Shown here: in pieces, positions 48,282 through 58,319 of the stretch
Layout: every line of letters begins with the position of its first letter
Numbering within the stretch: position 1 is the first letter of the stretch
NCBI GenBank assembly: GCA_947496235.1
Contig: CANMCE010000001.1
Location: 62,001 to 126,000, forward strand
Direction of reading: 5' to 3'
Origin: an uncultured Glaciecola sp.
GTDB taxonomy: Bacteria > Pseudomonadota > Gammaproteobacteria > Enterobacterales > Alteromonadaceae
Length of the DNA: 64,000 nt
Translations under genes and position numbers: made by a program
The notes under the pieces: generated by a model
What the model was told of the DNA's origin: nothing
What the model saw: only the letters and a program-made list of their open reading frames with translations
Database searches by the model: none

Positions 48282-48992
48282 ATGTCTACTACAACTAACA
48301 TCGACGTTGAAGAACTCGCGAAATTTTCTGAACTGGCCGCTTACTGGTGGGATCAAGAAGGTGCGTTTAAATCACTACACGACATCAACCCGTTAAGAGT
48401 TGATTATATCGAATCACAAGTTGGTGGTTTATTTGGCAAGGAAGTTTTAGATATAGGTTGCGGTGGTGGCATTTTAGCAGAAGCTCTAGCGTTAAAAGGT
48501 GCATCAGTCACAGGCATAGATATGGTAGAAGCTTCTTTAGAAGTAGCCAAACTACATAAATTAGAATCTGGCGTACAAGTTAAGTATTTGCTTACCACAG
48601 CAGAAGAGTTTGCTGCGGATAATAGTAACAAGTTTGACGTGGTTTGCTGTTTAGAAATGCTTGAACATGTCCCCGACCCTTCTTCTATTGTTAAGGCTGC
48701 AAGTCAATTAGTGAAACCAGGCGGACAGGTTATATTTTCCACCATTAATAGAAATCCCAAATCATGGGCGTTGGCCATAGTGGCAGCCGAATATATTTTA
48801 GGCTTAGTCCCCAAAGGAACTCATGATCATAAAAAGTTCATAAAACCATCGGAACTTGTTGGTATGATTGAGTCAACGGATTTAGTTGTTAACGACATGA
48901 TAGGTCTACATGCCAATCCTCTGTTAAATAACTATTATTTATCGAAATCTAACATCGATGTTAATTATTTCGTAAGTACAGAAAAAGTCTGA
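48282..48992 (+). CDS. ubiG: Ubiquinone biosynthesis O-methyltransferase UbiG
   Basis: A 236-residue SAM-dependent methyltransferase with motif [17 protein letters not shown] (about 51-66), then [13 protein letters not shown] and a membrane-association stretch. It starts with the family's [20 protein letters not shown]. It does both O-methylation steps of ubiquinone. Divergent from gyrA, as in E. coli. Confidence 0.96.
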   Translation: MSTTTNIDVEELAKFSELAAYWWDQEGAFKSLHDINPLRVDYIESQVGGLFGKEVLDIGCGGGILAEALALKGASVTGIDMVEASLEVAKLHKLESGVQVKYLLTTAEEFAADNSNKFDVVCCLEMLEHVPDPSSIVKAASQLVKPGGQVIFSTINRNPKSWALAIVAAEYILGLVPKGTHDHKKFIKPSELVGMIESTDLVVNDMIGLHANPLLNNYYLSKSNIDVNYFVSTEKV

Positions 48993-49199
48993 TTTATCCA
49001 AGACAATTTGCACGCATAAAAAACATACTGAATGTTGTAATTTTATCCATTCTACTAATCACATTTTGGACTAAAAAAGTAATTTTTTGTGCTTAAAAAT
49101 TAGAGAAAAAAACTTGCAACGGTAGTAAGGCTATTTAATTGTGAGTTATCGGGTTAGCTATTACTAACCAAATTATTCCATTCTAAAAAAATCAACTAA

Positions 49200-49215
49200 C
49201 CACTACATATTGTGG
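49200..49215 (+). promoter_or_regulatory. NrdR box 1 upstream of nrdA
   Basis: CCACTACATATTGTGG agrees with the NrdR consensus ACACWATATATWGTGT at 13 of 16 positions. Paired with a second box whose start is 33 bases (about three helical turns) downstream, the usual NrdR spacing. Confidence 0.75.
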
Positions 49216-49232
49216 TTGCAAACCATTTCAAG

Positions 49233-49248
49233 ACTCATTATCTTGTGT
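49233..49248 (+). promoter_or_regulatory. NrdR box 2 upstream of nrdA
   Basis: ACTCATTATCTTGTGT agrees with the NrdR consensus at 13 of 16 positions. Less palindromic than box 1, but in the right phase with it. Confidence 0.65.
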
Positions 49249-49364
49249 CTGACTACTTACTAAGAATTAACAACGTTGTATCTCCTTAATTCTTCAGTGC
49301 GCTTACACATTAGTAAGTAGATCCGACGTATTCGGAATAACATTACAACAAGAGCATAAGAATA

Positions 49365-51686
49365 ATGAACAACAATCTTTTGGTTACTAAAAGAGACGGC
49401 CAACAAGAGCCGATTGATCTAGATAAAATCCATAAAGTAGTTACTTGGGCCGCAAAGGGCTTGAACAACGTTTCCGTATCCCAAGTAGAAATCAAAGCTC
49501 AAATCCAATTTTACAATGGTATTAAAACAGCAGAGATACACGAAACCTTAATCAAATCAGCGGCAGACTTAATCTCTACAGATGCGCCTGATTATCAATA
49601 TCTTGCTGCGAGATTAGCCATATTTCACCTGCGTAAAAAAGCGTATGGGCAGTTTGAACCCCCTACGTTATTTCAGCACGTTACTAAGATGGTTGATTTA
49701 CAAAAATACGATTCACATTTGCTAGAAGACTATAGTGAAGCAGAATTTAATCAAATGGATGAATTCCTCGACCATTGTCGTGATATGAACTTCAGTTATG
49801 CTGCTGTTAAGCAGTTAGAAGGTAAATATTTAGTACAGAATCGAGTCACAGGCGAAATTTACGAATCAGCGCAATTTTTATACGTGTTAGTTGCCGCCTG
49901 CTTGTTTGCCAAGTATCCAGCAGAAACGAGAATGGATTACATCCGCCGTTTCTACAATGCAGCATCCACTTTTAAGTTGAGTTTACCTACGCCAATCATG
50001 GCAGGTGTTAGAACGCCAACCAGACAGTTTAGTTCTTGCGTATTGATTGAAACCGGTGACAGCCTTGATTCTATAAATGCCACCGCTAGTGCCATTGTGA
50101 AATATGTGAGCCAGCGAGCAGGCATTGGTATTAACGCAGGCAGAATTAGAGCTTTAGGTAGCCCAATTCGTGGTGGTGAAGCCTTCCATACGGGTTGTAT
50201 TCCTTTTTATAAGTATTTTCAAACTGCTGTTAAAAGCTGCTCTCAAGGCGGTGTTCGTGGCGGTGCAGCAACCCTGTTCTACCCACTTTGGCATCTCGAA
50301 GTAGAAAACTTATTGGTGTTAAAAAACAACCGTGGTGTTGAGGAAAACCGTGTTCGCCATCTAGATTACGGTGTGCAATGTAACAAGCTTATGTACACTC
50401 GTATGATTAAAGACGGTTACATCACACTGTTCAGTCCATCTGATGTACCTGGTTTGTATGACGCATTCTTCCAAGATCAGGAAAAGTTTGAAGAGCTGTA
50501 TGTAAAATACGAAAACGATGACAGTATTCGTAAGAAGCGTATTAAAGCAATCGAACTTTTTGGTTTATTCATGCAAGAACGAGCAAGTACGGGCCGTATT
50601 TACCTGCAGAATGTTGACCATTGTAACACCCATAGCCCATTCAACCCGAAAGTGGCACCTGTTAGACAAAGTAATCTTTGCTTAGAAATTGCATTACCAA
50701 CAAAACCATTACGCAATGTTGATGATCCTGAAGGTGAAATTGCTCTTTGCACACTTTCTGCTTTCAACTTAGGTGCAATCAAAAGCCTAGATGACTTTGA
50801 AGAACTTGCGGATTTATCAGTTCGAGCACTTGATAGCTTGTTAGACTATCAAGATTACCCTGTACCAGCAGCCTACAATGCAACTATGGGCCGTCGCACA
50901 TTGGGTATTGGTGTTATTAACTTTGCTTATTACTTAGCTAAAAACGGCGTTAAATACTCCGATTTCAGCGCTAATAGCTTAGTACATAAAACATTTGAAG
51001 CTATTCAATATTATTTGTTAAAAGCATCAAATAATCTTGCAAAAGAAAAAGGTGCTTGTCCTAAATTTAATGAAACCACCTATGCTCAAGGCCTTTTACC
51101 AATAGATACCTATAAAAAAGACCTTGATAATATCTGTAATGAAGAATTGCATTATGACTGGGAAGCGCTGCGTAAAGATATTTTAGAGCACGGCCTTCGT
51201 AACAGTACATTATCTGCCTTAATGCCATCTGAAACTTCATCACAAATATCTAATGCCACTAATGGTATTGAACCACCAAGAGGCCACATTAGTATTAAAG
51301 CAAGTAAAGACGGTGTACTTAAACAAGTTGTTCCAGAATATGAAAATCTTAAAGATAAGTACGAGTTACTTTGGGATATTCCTTCTAACGATGGATATTT
51401 GCAACTTGTCGCGATTATGCAGAAGTTTATTGATCAGACAATATCGGCCAACACCAGTTATGACCCTGGTAAGTACGACAACAATAAAGTACCAATGAAG
51501 GTATTATTGAAAGACTTGCTTACTACTTATAAATTAGGTGTTAAAACACTTTATTATCACAATACACGTGATGGGGCTTCTGATAAATCTGATGCCGAAT
51601 TGGCTGCAGCAAATGCGAAACCAGAAGTACAAACTGAAATCATTGAAGACGACGACGGTTGTGCCGGCGGCGCTTGTAAAATTTAG
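49365..51686 (+). CDS. nrdA: Ribonucleoside-diphosphate reductase class Ia, alpha subunit
   Basis: A 773-residue protein with an N-terminal ATP-cone (LLVTKRDGQQEPIDLDKI), the ten-stranded catalytic barrel with active-site segments such as SNLCLEIALP, and the C-terminal thiol pair Cys766/Cys771 (CAGGAC) that exchanges with thioredoxin or glutaredoxin. First gene of nrdA-nrdB-yfaE; the ATP-cone gives overall activity control by dATP. Confidence 0.97.
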   Translation: MNNNLLVTKRDGQQEPIDLDKIHKVVTWAAKGLNNVSVSQVEIKAQIQFYNGIKTAEIHETLIKSAADLISTDAPDYQYLAARLAIFHLRKKAYGQFEPPTLFQHVTKMVDLQKYDSHLLEDYSEAEFNQMDEFLDHCRDMNFSYAAVKQLEGKYLVQNRVTGEIYESAQFLYVLVAACLFAKYPAETRMDYIRRFYNAASTFKLSLPTPIMAGVRTPTRQFSSCVLIETGDSLDSINATASAIVKYVSQRAGIGINAGRIRALGSPIRGGEAFHTGCIPFYKYFQTAVKSCSQGGVRGGAATLFYPLWHLEVENLLVLKNNRGVEENRVRHLDYGVQCNKLMYTRMIKDGYITLFSPSDVPGLYDAFFQDQEKFEELYVKYENDDSIRKKRIKAIELFGLFMQERASTGRIYLQNVDHCNTHSPFNPKVAPVRQSNLCLEIALPTKPLRNVDDPEGEIALCTLSAFNLGAIKSLDDFEELADLSVRALDSLLDYQDYPVPAAYNATMGRRTLGIGVINFAYYLAKNGVKYSDFSANSLVHKTFEAIQYYLLKASNNLAKEKGACPKFNETTYAQGLLPIDTYKKDLDNICNEELHYDWEALRKDILEHGLRNSTLSALMPSETSSQISNATNGIEPPRGHISIKASKDGVLKQVVPEYENLKDKYELLWDIPSNDGYLQLVAIMQKFIDQTISANTSYDPGKYDNNKVPMKVLLKDLLTTYKLGVKTLYYHNTRDGASDKSDAELAAANAKPEVQTEIIEDDDGCAGGACKI

Positions 51687-51704
51687 CTTTAGGGCAGTAG
51701 CAAA

Positions 51705-52835
51705 ATGAAATATACCACTTTTAATCAGCAACCCGTTGATACTATGCAAGAGCATATGTTCTTTGGTAAGCCGGTGAATGTAGCTAGGTATGACCAGCAA
51801 CGCCACCCTATCTTCGAAAAGTTAATTGAAAAACAAATTTCGTTTTTCTGGCGACCAGAAGAAGTTGATGTAAGCAAAGATAGGGTTGATTTTTTGAAAT
51901 TAACGGACGCTGAAAAACATATTTTCAGCTCCAACTTAAAATATCAAACCCTTTTGGATTCTGTTCAAGGTAGAAGCCCAAATATTGCGTTTTTGCCTAT
52001 TATTTCGCTCCCTGAGTTAGAAACCTGGGTAGAAACCTGGTCGTTTTTTGAAACTATACATTCACGTTCATACACACACATTTTGCGCAATTTATTCAAC
52101 GACCCAAGCGCCGTTTTTGATGATATTGTTGTCAATGAAGAAATTAAAAAGCGTGCAACTGATATTTCCAAATATTATGACGATTTAATTTTTTACACTC
52201 AGTTATATCAAACCCGTGGTGAAGGCGTGTATGACGTAGATGGATATACCCATGAGGTTAGCATTCGTAACTTAAAGAAAAAGCTGTTTTTGTGTATGAA
52301 TTCAGTGAACGCTTTGGAAGCGATACGTTTTTATGTTTCTTTTGCTTGTACCTTTGCCTTTGCAGAACGTGAATTAATGGAAGGTAATTCTAAAATAATT
52401 CGCCTTATCGCTCGGGATGAAAATATTCATTTAACCTCCACTCAGCACATTTTGAATCTTTGGGCCAAAGGAAAAGATGATCCCGAAATGGCAGAAATTT
52501 CAAAAGAACTTGAACAGGAAGCCAAAGATATTTTCATGTTAGCAGTGCAACAAGAAAAAGAATGGGCAAGTTACTTATTCAAAGACGGTTCTATGCTTGG
52601 CTTGAACGAAGAAATTCTTTGCCAATATGTTGAATATATTGCTAACCAGCGCATGGCGGCAATAGGTTTAGGCCAACCTTATGAATCTAAAAGTAACCCG
52701 CTTCCATGGATGAATAACTATTTATCTTCCGATAATGTACAAGTAGCTCCTCAAGAAACAGAAATTAGCAGCTACTTAGTTGGTCAGATAGATAGCGAAG
52801 TAGGTTCAGAAGACTTTGAAGAATTCGAGCTATAA
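51705..52835 (+). CDS. nrdB: Ribonucleoside-diphosphate reductase class Ia, beta subunit
   Basis: A 376-residue di-iron/tyrosyl-radical protein. Iron-ligand segments are visible: [17 protein letters not shown], the [12 protein letters not shown] helix and [17 protein letters not shown]. The C-terminus is acidic (EDFEEFEL), matching the peptide that docks to NrdA. Follows nrdA after 18 bases. Confidence 0.97.
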   Translation: MKYTTFNQQPVDTMQEHMFFGKPVNVARYDQQRHPIFEKLIEKQISFFWRPEEVDVSKDRVDFLKLTDAEKHIFSSNLKYQTLLDSVQGRSPNIAFLPIISLPELETWVETWSFFETIHSRSYTHILRNLFNDPSAVFDDIVVNEEIKKRATDISKYYDDLIFYTQLYQTRGEGVYDVDGYTHEVSIRNLKKKLFLCMNSVNALEAIRFYVSFACTFAFAERELMEGNSKIIRLIARDENIHLTSTQHILNLWAKGKDDPEMAEISKELEQEAKDIFMLAVQQEKEWASYLFKDGSMLGLNEEILCQYVEYIANQRMAAIGLGQPYESKSNPLPWMNNYLSSDNVQVAPQETEISSYLVGQIDSEVGSEDFEEFEL

Positions 52836-52840
52836 AATAA

Positions 52841-53113
52841 GTGTTTGTAAAAGATAAGCAACCAACGCAGGTGTGTGTCAATTCACACACCTGTTTTTCG
52901 TTTAAAAACGAAGAAAATCTTCTTATTGCAATGGAAAAACAAAATATTGATGTTCATTTTCATTGTCGAGAGGGGTTTTGTGGTGCTTGCAGAACTAAAC
53001 TTGTGTCAGGAGAGATAGAGTACATAATTGATCCTCTCGCTTTTATTGATGACGATGAAGTCTTAGTCTGTTGCTGTATTCCAAAATCAGATGTTGAATT
53101 GAAAACTTATTAA
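52841..53113 (+). CDS. yfaE: [2Fe-2S] ferredoxin YfaE, diferric-tyrosyl radical cofactor maintenance
   Basis: A 90-residue plant-type ferredoxin with cluster cysteines Cys42, Cys47, Cys50 (CREGFCGAC) and one of Cys77-79. Start is GTG, 5 bases after the nrdB stop. YfaE regenerates the active NrdB cofactor in E. coli, where it has the same place in the operon. Confidence 0.95.
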   Translation: MFVKDKQPTQVCVNSHTCFSFKNEENLLIAMEKQNIDVHFHCREGFCGACRTKLVSGEIEYIIDPLAFIDDDEVLVCCCIPKSDVELKTY

Positions 53114-53114
53114 A

Positions 53115-53140
53115 AAAGGCTGTTATAAACAGCCTTTTTT
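53115..53140 (+). terminator. Intrinsic terminator after yfaE
   Basis: GGCTGTT (53118-53124) pairs with AACAGCC (53128-53134), with flanking A's and T's extending the stem and six T's following. Ends the nrd operon; the A-run side could also act for leftward transcription of purC. Confidence 0.9.
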
Positions 53141-53172
53141 GTATTACTTGCCTCAGATTTAGCATTCACTCG

Positions 53173-53895
53173 TTAAAGCGACAAGCCTATCCGTTCAGCT
53201 ACTTCAATGTATGATTCAACTACTGAACCTAAGCCTTGTCTAAATCTATCTTTATCTAATTTCTTTTTCGTTTCCGCGTCCCATAGACGGCAGCCATCTG
53301 GGGTAAACTCATCACCCAACACAATGCTTCCATCTGCAAAAACACCAAACTCTAACTTGTAATCAACCAGCAACATTCCGCCAGATTTAAACAATGGTGA
53401 AAGCACATTATTAACTTCAAATGTAAGTGCCTTCATTTGATCAATTTGCGCCTGAGTTGCCCAGTTGAAGGCAATAGCATGACTTTCATTGACCATGGGA
53501 TCGTGCAATGCATCATTTTTAAAAAAGAATTCAAAAGTAGGTGGTGATAAAACAGTCCCCTCTTCTACTCCTAGACGCCTACAGAGTGAACCAGCAGCAT
53601 AGTTTCTCACTACACATTCTAACGGAATCATTTTTAACTTTTTAACTAATGATTCTGTATCAGATAACAAGCTTTCTACCTGGGTTTTGATCCCCGCAGC
53701 TTCTAACTTTTGCATAATGAAATGATTAAACTTATTATTCACTTCACCTTTGCGATCCAACTGCTCAATTTTTTCACCGTCAAATGCCGAAGTATCATTT
53801 CTGAATTCGAGGATTAGTTTGTCATCTTGATCAGTTGTGTAAACAGTTTTAGCCTTACCGCGGTATAACTCACTGACTTTATTTACATTTTGCAT
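53173..53895 (-). CDS. purC: Phosphoribosylaminoimidazole-succinocarboxamide (SAICAR) synthase
   Basis: A 240-residue SAICAR synthetase beginning [17 protein letters not shown], with [17 protein letters not shown] and LVDYKLEFG and [13 protein letters not shown] segments. Purine pathway. Last gene of dapA-bamC-purC, the order found in E. coli. Confidence 0.96.
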   Translation of the reverse strand: MQNVNKVSELYRGKAKTVYTTDQDDKLILEFRNDTSAFDGEKIEQLDRKGEVNNKFNHFIMQKLEAAGIKTQVESLLSDTESLVKKLKMIPLECVVRNYAAGSLCRRLGVEEGTVLSPPTFEFFFKNDALHDPMVNESHAIAFNWATQAQIDQMKALTFEVNNVLSPLFKSGGMLLVDYKLEFGVFADGSIVLGDEFTPDGCRLWDAETKKKLDKDRFRQGLGSVVESYIEVAERIGLSL

Positions 53896-53910
53896 TAATG
53901 CTTTCCCGAA

Positions 53911-55014
53911 TTAAATATCTAAATCATTAGCCGCCATGTATTCTGAAAATACTGCGTACACTGATTGTGCTAGTTCTTCAGAAAATGCGTTATTATCAGA
54001 ATCTTTGAAAGTTACTATGGTTTTGTTATCAGAAGATTCGACTGAAAGTCTGTAGTCATCTTCTTCTAAATCCAATTCATCACTGCCGAAAAAGCTTGAA
54101 AACCAAGATTCATCCGGCCCATTGTATTTGACGAACATTATGCCTGAGGATTGATCCAAATCGACCACATCAAAATTCATTTTACGTAATACTAGCTGTA
54201 ATCTAGGCCAAGCATTAGCATATTCAGCGTCAATAACATAAATGGGTTCACCGTCTTCACTTACTTTAAATTCAGAAGCAAAGCCTTCTCTAATTAAATT
54301 AATACGCTGATTTCGTTCTAAACGAATTCCAAAATCGTATTCTGCAATTATATAGTTTAAGAAGTTGACTTCATCATTACGGGTATCTAAAGGATCTCTA
54401 TTTACTAAAATTGAATTACCTTTTTCATCTAAATACTCGACTAATTCAGATTTTAACGCTGCTGTTCTCCCATGAGGCGCCATTTCTAGACTTAGTTTGA
54501 AGCGTTTAGCGTGCTCAATATATTCATCTGAAATACTGTACCAGCTACTTTCAATTTCTTTCTTATCAACTACCCAATCAGTAATAAGGGTGTTGTTTTC
54601 CTTATCAAACTCTTCCACGCCAATTTGATTAAGCTCTAAATACGCGAGTACAGTGTCCCAAATAGTTTTATCTAAAGATTCATTATCATTGATTTGATCG
54701 AATAATACCTTAGCGTCTCTACTTCCCTCTTCTACGTGAGAACCAGCAACTAGAGGAATCACTAAGCGAGGAGACTGTACACTTACTTCCGGACCGATCA
54801 ATGGTTTTCCTGAAGCACTACTTTCGAGTGTAGGTATAGCATATTGAGTGCTGCTTTCGGGTGCATCGAGTTCTTGAGGAACTTCTAATGTACTTTGAAG
54901 TGATTTTTCAAGGTAATCAAATTCACCTGAAGCCTGTTTTCTTGATTGCGATGTTGAACACGCGCTAAGCGCTGACATAGTCAATAAGACTACTAGGACC
55001 TTGTGGTTTTGCAT
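53911..55014 (-). CDS. bamC: Outer membrane assembly lipoprotein BamC (NlpB)
   Basis: A 367-residue lipoprotein: signal peptide with lipobox LSAC (Cys19), then an unstructured stretch and two helix-grip domains (about 100-210 and 250-360). Component of the BAM complex that inserts outer-membrane proteins. It lies 4 bases after dapA, and purC follows after 15 bases. Confidence 0.92.
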   Translation of the reverse strand: MQNHKVLVVLLTMSALSACSTSQSRKQASGEFDYLEKSLQSTLEVPQELDAPESSTQYAIPTLESSASGKPLIGPEVSVQSPRLVIPLVAGSHVEEGSRDAKVLFDQINDNESLDKTIWDTVLAYLELNQIGVEEFDKENNTLITDWVVDKKEIESSWYSISDEYIEHAKRFKLSLEMAPHGRTAALKSELVEYLDEKGNSILVNRDPLDTRNDEVNFLNYIIAEYDFGIRLERNQRINLIREGFASEFKVSEDGEPIYVIDAEYANAWPRLQLVLRKMNFDVVDLDQSSGIMFVKYNGPDESWFSSFFGSDELDLEEDDYRLSVESSDNKTIVTFKDSDNNAFSEELAQSVYAVFSEYMAANDLDI

Positions 55015-55018
55015 TTTA

Positions 55019-55897
55019 TTATATTAATCCTAATTTCGATAATCTTTGTTCGATTACATTTTGCGTAGATAGTTCAGGTTGAACCATAGGTAATCGTAAT
55101 ACTGGTGATGACATCAAGCCCATTTTATATAATGCCCACTTAGGAACAACTGGGTTTGGCTCAATAAACAAATCATGATGTAAGCCAGCTATTTCGTCAT
55201 CCACAGCCTTGGCTTTATCAAACTCACCCGCTAGAGATAACTTACACATAGTTGCCATTTTATCAGGTACAATGTTTGCCGTCACTGAAATAACGCCATC
55301 GCCACCTTGGCACATAAAGCTGCAACCTGTAGCATCATCACCACTTAACAATAAGAAGTCTTTGCCTAGAGCTGCCCTTTCTTCATGTAAACGAGCCAAA
55401 TTACCAGTAGCATCCTTGAGCCCAACAATATTTTGATGCTTAGCTAAACTTACAACGGTTTCTGTTTTCATATCTGCAACCGTTCTTCCTGGTACATTAT
55501 ACAACAGTAAAGGTAAGTCTGTGGCATCAGCAATTGCATTAAAGTGTGCAATCATTCCAGTTTGTTGAGGCTTATTATAATAAGGGACAACGCTCAAAAA
55601 TCCGGCTATAGGCAAATGCTCCATCTGCTTAGATAGATAAATTGCTTCATCTGTAGCATTGGCACCATTACCCGCTAAAACAGGCACAGCTCCGGCTGTG
55701 TAGTCAGTAATTTGTTTAACAACATCTATGTGCTCTTCCATCGGAAGCGTAGCAGACTCGCCGGTAGTACCAACGGCAACTATCCCATCGGTTCCATTTT
55801 CGATATGAAACTCTACAAGTTTTTGTAAACTAGCGTTGTCGATTGTCCCGTCTTCAAGCATTGGCGTGACGAGCGCAACATAACTACCTTTAAACAT
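55019..55897 (-). CDS. dapA: 4-hydroxy-tetrahydrodipicolinate synthase
   Basis: A 292-residue class I aldolase-fold enzyme. The Schiff-base lysine is in IVGLKDATGNLAR, the Tyr in LLLYNVPGRT and the TT motif in VGTTGESATL. Start set at ATG 55897 (MFKGSYVALVTPM) with TGGGAG upstream; the longer frame to 55981 has no ribosome binding site. Lysine/diaminopimelate synthesis. Divergent from gcvR as in E. coli. Confidence 0.96.
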   Translation of the reverse strand: MFKGSYVALVTPMLEDGTIDNASLQKLVEFHIENGTDGIVAVGTTGESATLPMEEHIDVVKQITDYTAGAVPVLAGNGANATDEAIYLSKQMEHLPIAGFLSVVPYYNKPQQTGMIAHFNAIADATDLPLLLYNVPGRTVADMKTETVVSLAKHQNIVGLKDATGNLARLHEERAALGKDFLLLSGDDATGCSFMCQGGDGVISVTANIVPDKMATMCKLSLAGEFDKAKAVDDEIAGLHHDLFIEPNPVVPKWALYKMGLMSSPVLRLPMVQPELSTQNVIEQRLSKLGLI

Positions 55898-56046
55898 AGA
55901 TACTCCCAAATTGTTATGGCGCAATAGTAGTGTTCTAAATTCACAAAAACAAGCATAAAGAATGCTATTTAGTGATAACATATTAAATTATCGACTTTCA
56001 CCAGATGAATACTGCAGTTTCACCCAGAAGTTAGGATCATTTTTGT

Positions 56047-56601
56047 ATGCAGCAAGAACTCATTATTAACGTATTAGGCACACATAAACTGAACGTGTTG
56101 AGTGTTATTGCCAGTTGTATTAATGACAATCATTGTAATATTTTAGATTCTCGGCACGCAATTTATGGAGAAGATTTTTCCATCAGCTTAATAGTCAATG
56201 GTGAAGGTTCAAGTATTAATCGCTTAGAAGTAGCTGTGTCAAAATTATGCATGGACCACCAGTTGCTTTGTATGATGAAGCGCACCAAGGGACACGTTAG
56301 CCAAAATTTAGAAAAGATGATTTTGTTAAAATTTTCAGGGCAGGATGCCGCTGGAGTTATTCAAAAAGTCACGCACCTTATGACAAAAAATAATGTATCA
56401 ATCAGTGCATTACGCCAAAAAACGGAACAAAAGGCGCAAAACACTACATTGCAATGTAAAATGGTTTTGTCTGCACCATCTGATCTAGATCTCATTGTTT
56501 TCGATACTAAGGTCAAAGATTTACTGAACAGTCTGGGATTGTCCGGACAAATTAGCCATCAAATTACAAAGGAAGACAATGAATACATTGAAAGCTGGTG
56601 A
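56047..56601 (+). CDS. gcvR: Glycine cleavage system transcriptional repressor GcvR family
   Basis: A 184-residue protein of two ACT domains (about 5-80 and 90-175) without a DNA-binding domain. GcvR binds glycine and antagonises GcvA in E. coli. The start ATG 56047 is preceded by a weak ribosome binding site. Its end overlaps the bcp start by 23 bases, in a different frame. Confidence 0.9.
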   Translation: MQQELIINVLGTHKLNVLSVIASCINDNHCNILDSRHAIYGEDFSISLIVNGEGSSINRLEVAVSKLCMDHQLLCMMKRTKGHVSQNLEKMILLKFSGQDAAGVIQKVTHLMTKNNVSISALRQKTEQKAQNTTLQCKMVLSAPSDLDLIVFDTKVKDLLNSLGLSGQISHQITKEDNEYIESW

Positions 56602-57040
56602 TAAAGCGCCCGCATTTACCCTAAATGATCAAACTGGCCAGCCGGTTAGCCTATCGGATTTTTCAGGTAAAAAAGTACTGGTTTATTTTTATCCAAAAGC
56701 GATGACGCCTGGATGTACAGTGCAAGCACAAGGTCTACGAGACATAGCAGCTGAATTAGACGCTAAAAATACTGTTGTACTCGGCATAAGTCCAGATGCG
56801 GTAAAACGATTAGAAAAATTCTATGAAAAAGAATCACTTAATTTTTCATTACTATCGGATGAAGACCATGCTGTAGCTGACGCTTTTGGTGTCTGGGGAC
56901 TCAAGAAATTTATGGGCAAAGAATACGATGGAATTCATCGTATAAGTTTTCTAATCGATGAAAACGGCACCATCGAAACTGTATTTAACAAGTTTAAAAC
57001 CAAAGAGCATCATCAAGTGGTGTTAGAAGCGCTAGCCTAG
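56579..57040 (+). CDS. bcp: Thioredoxin-dependent peroxiredoxin Bcp/PrxQ, single-cysteine form
   Basis: A 153-residue peroxiredoxin. The peroxidatic Cys46 sits in TPGCTVQAQGLRD; the usual resolving cysteine five residues later is Gln51, and no other cysteine occurs in the protein. It should therefore be recycled through an intermolecular or glutathione/thioredoxin mixed disulphide. Reduces hydrogen peroxide and organic hydroperoxides. Overlaps gcvR by 23 bases. Confidence 0.94.
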   Translation: MNTLKAGDKAPAFTLNDQTGQPVSLSDFSGKKVLVYFYPKAMTPGCTVQAQGLRDIAAELDAKNTVVLGISPDAVKRLEKFYEKESLNFSLLSDEDHAVADAFGVWGLKKFMGKEYDGIHRISFLIDENGTIETVFNKFKTKEHHQVVLEALA

Positions 57041-57094
57041 CCAAATTGTTGAAGTAAGTGCACTGTCAACTTTAATGAAAGTGCACTTGTTATT

Positions 57095-58162
57095 TTACGC
57101 TTGAGAGGTATAAATTTCAGGGGAAGACCATGCTGTGATCAGTGCCTTGACCAAGGTTGCCAAAGGAATTGCAAAGAAAACGCCCCAAAACCCCCATAGC
57201 CCACCAAAAAGCAAGACCGCAATAATTATATAGAGAGGATGTAAACTTACCGCTTCTGAAAATAAAAGAGGTACCAATAAATTTCCATCTAATGCTTGAA
57301 TAACCAAATACACTACCATCAACCAACCAAATTCAGCGCTTAGGCCGAATTGAAATAAGCCCACAATGGCAACAGGAACAGTCACTGCGGCTGCGCCAAT
57401 AAAGGGTATCAGCACAGATAATCCAACCAAGACCCCAAGTAGCACAGCAAATCTTAATTCCAATATTGAAAAAGCAATAGTCGTTACTGTACCGACAATG
57501 AGAATTTCAATGACCTTACCTCTGATATAATTTGCAATCTGAGTATTCATTTCTTCACCCACTTGGGTTATTAATCTGCGCTCTTTAGGAAGTATGCGGC
57601 TAATCCCATCAACGAAGGTTTGCTTATCACTCAGCATGAAAAAAACCATCAAGGGGACAAGTATCATATAAATAAACAGCGCCGCAACAGTCCCTAAAGA
57701 ACTGAAAGATACCGACACTATAGTTTCTCCAAAATCTACTAGCTTTTCATTAATTCCAGCCATTGCGGAATTAATGTAGGAAACTTCAATAGTATTGGGA
57801 TATTTTTCTGGCAAGCTGGCTATCCACTGTTGAGCAGAGTCCCATATCACTGGGATCTCCTTAGCGAGATTAACACTTTGCTTTGAAATAACAGGTAATA
57901 AACTCACTGTGGTAATGAAGCATATAAAGAAAAACACTACGATTACAAAGGTCGTTGACAATACCCTACCAACCCCTAAATTTTGCAACTTAGTTACCGG
58001 AACGTCCAATAAATATGCAATCACAACTGCTACCAAAACTGGCATCAGAATATTTCCCAATAAATACATCATGAGCGCACTGAACAGTATCAATAGAAGC
58101 AACATTAATGCATTAGGATCTGAGAACTTTCTTTTATACCAATCGCCTAACACGGTAAACAT
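57095..58162 (-). CDS. perM: AI-2E family transporter / PerM permease
   Basis: A 355-residue protein with about eight transmembrane helices and a large central cytoplasmic or periplasmic region (about 90-150); the VPLMVFFMLSDK segment, IANYIRGKVIEILIVG and the LIPFIGAAAVTVP and LLFGGLWGFWGVFFAIPLA segments are typical. Transport substrate uncertain. In E. coli perM also lies beside bepA; here the two are divergent. Confidence 0.88.
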   Translation of the reverse strand: MFTVLGDWYKRKFSDPNALMLLLLILFSALMMYLLGNILMPVLVAVVIAYLLDVPVTKLQNLGVGRVLSTTFVIVVFFFICFITTVSLLPVISKQSVNLAKEIPVIWDSAQQWIASLPEKYPNTIEVSYINSAMAGINEKLVDFGETIVSVSFSSLGTVAALFIYMILVPLMVFFMLSDKQTFVDGISRILPKERRLITQVGEEMNTQIANYIRGKVIEILIVGTVTTIAFSILELRFAVLLGVLVGLSVLIPFIGAAAVTVPVAIVGLFQFGLSAEFGWLMVVYLVIQALDGNLLVPLLFSEAVSLHPLYIIIAVLLFGGLWGFWGVFFAIPLATLVKALITAWSSPEIYTSQA

Positions 58163-58319
58163 TAATTATAAAACCCTGTATGATAAAATTTCGTATAACC
58201 TATTCTAAGCTATTTTTTTGTATCCGGACCAAACTTATTGGTTATATTTTGAAACTAATTGATAGCTTCCTATGTCTTTAATATATAAAACAATGATAAT
58301 GCGCTTTTTGGAATTCTTG

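Larger units (their letters stand above)
48993..49364 (+). promoter_or_regulatory. nrdAB upstream region
   Basis: This 372-base gap has no credible gene. It holds two NrdR-type boxes (49200-49215 and 49233-49248) and, closer to nrdA, an 11-base inverted repeat CTACTTACTAA (49253-49263) / TTAGTAAGTAG (49310-49320) that could fold the mRNA leader. The first 150 bases are AT-rich with nothing clear. Confidence 0.6.
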
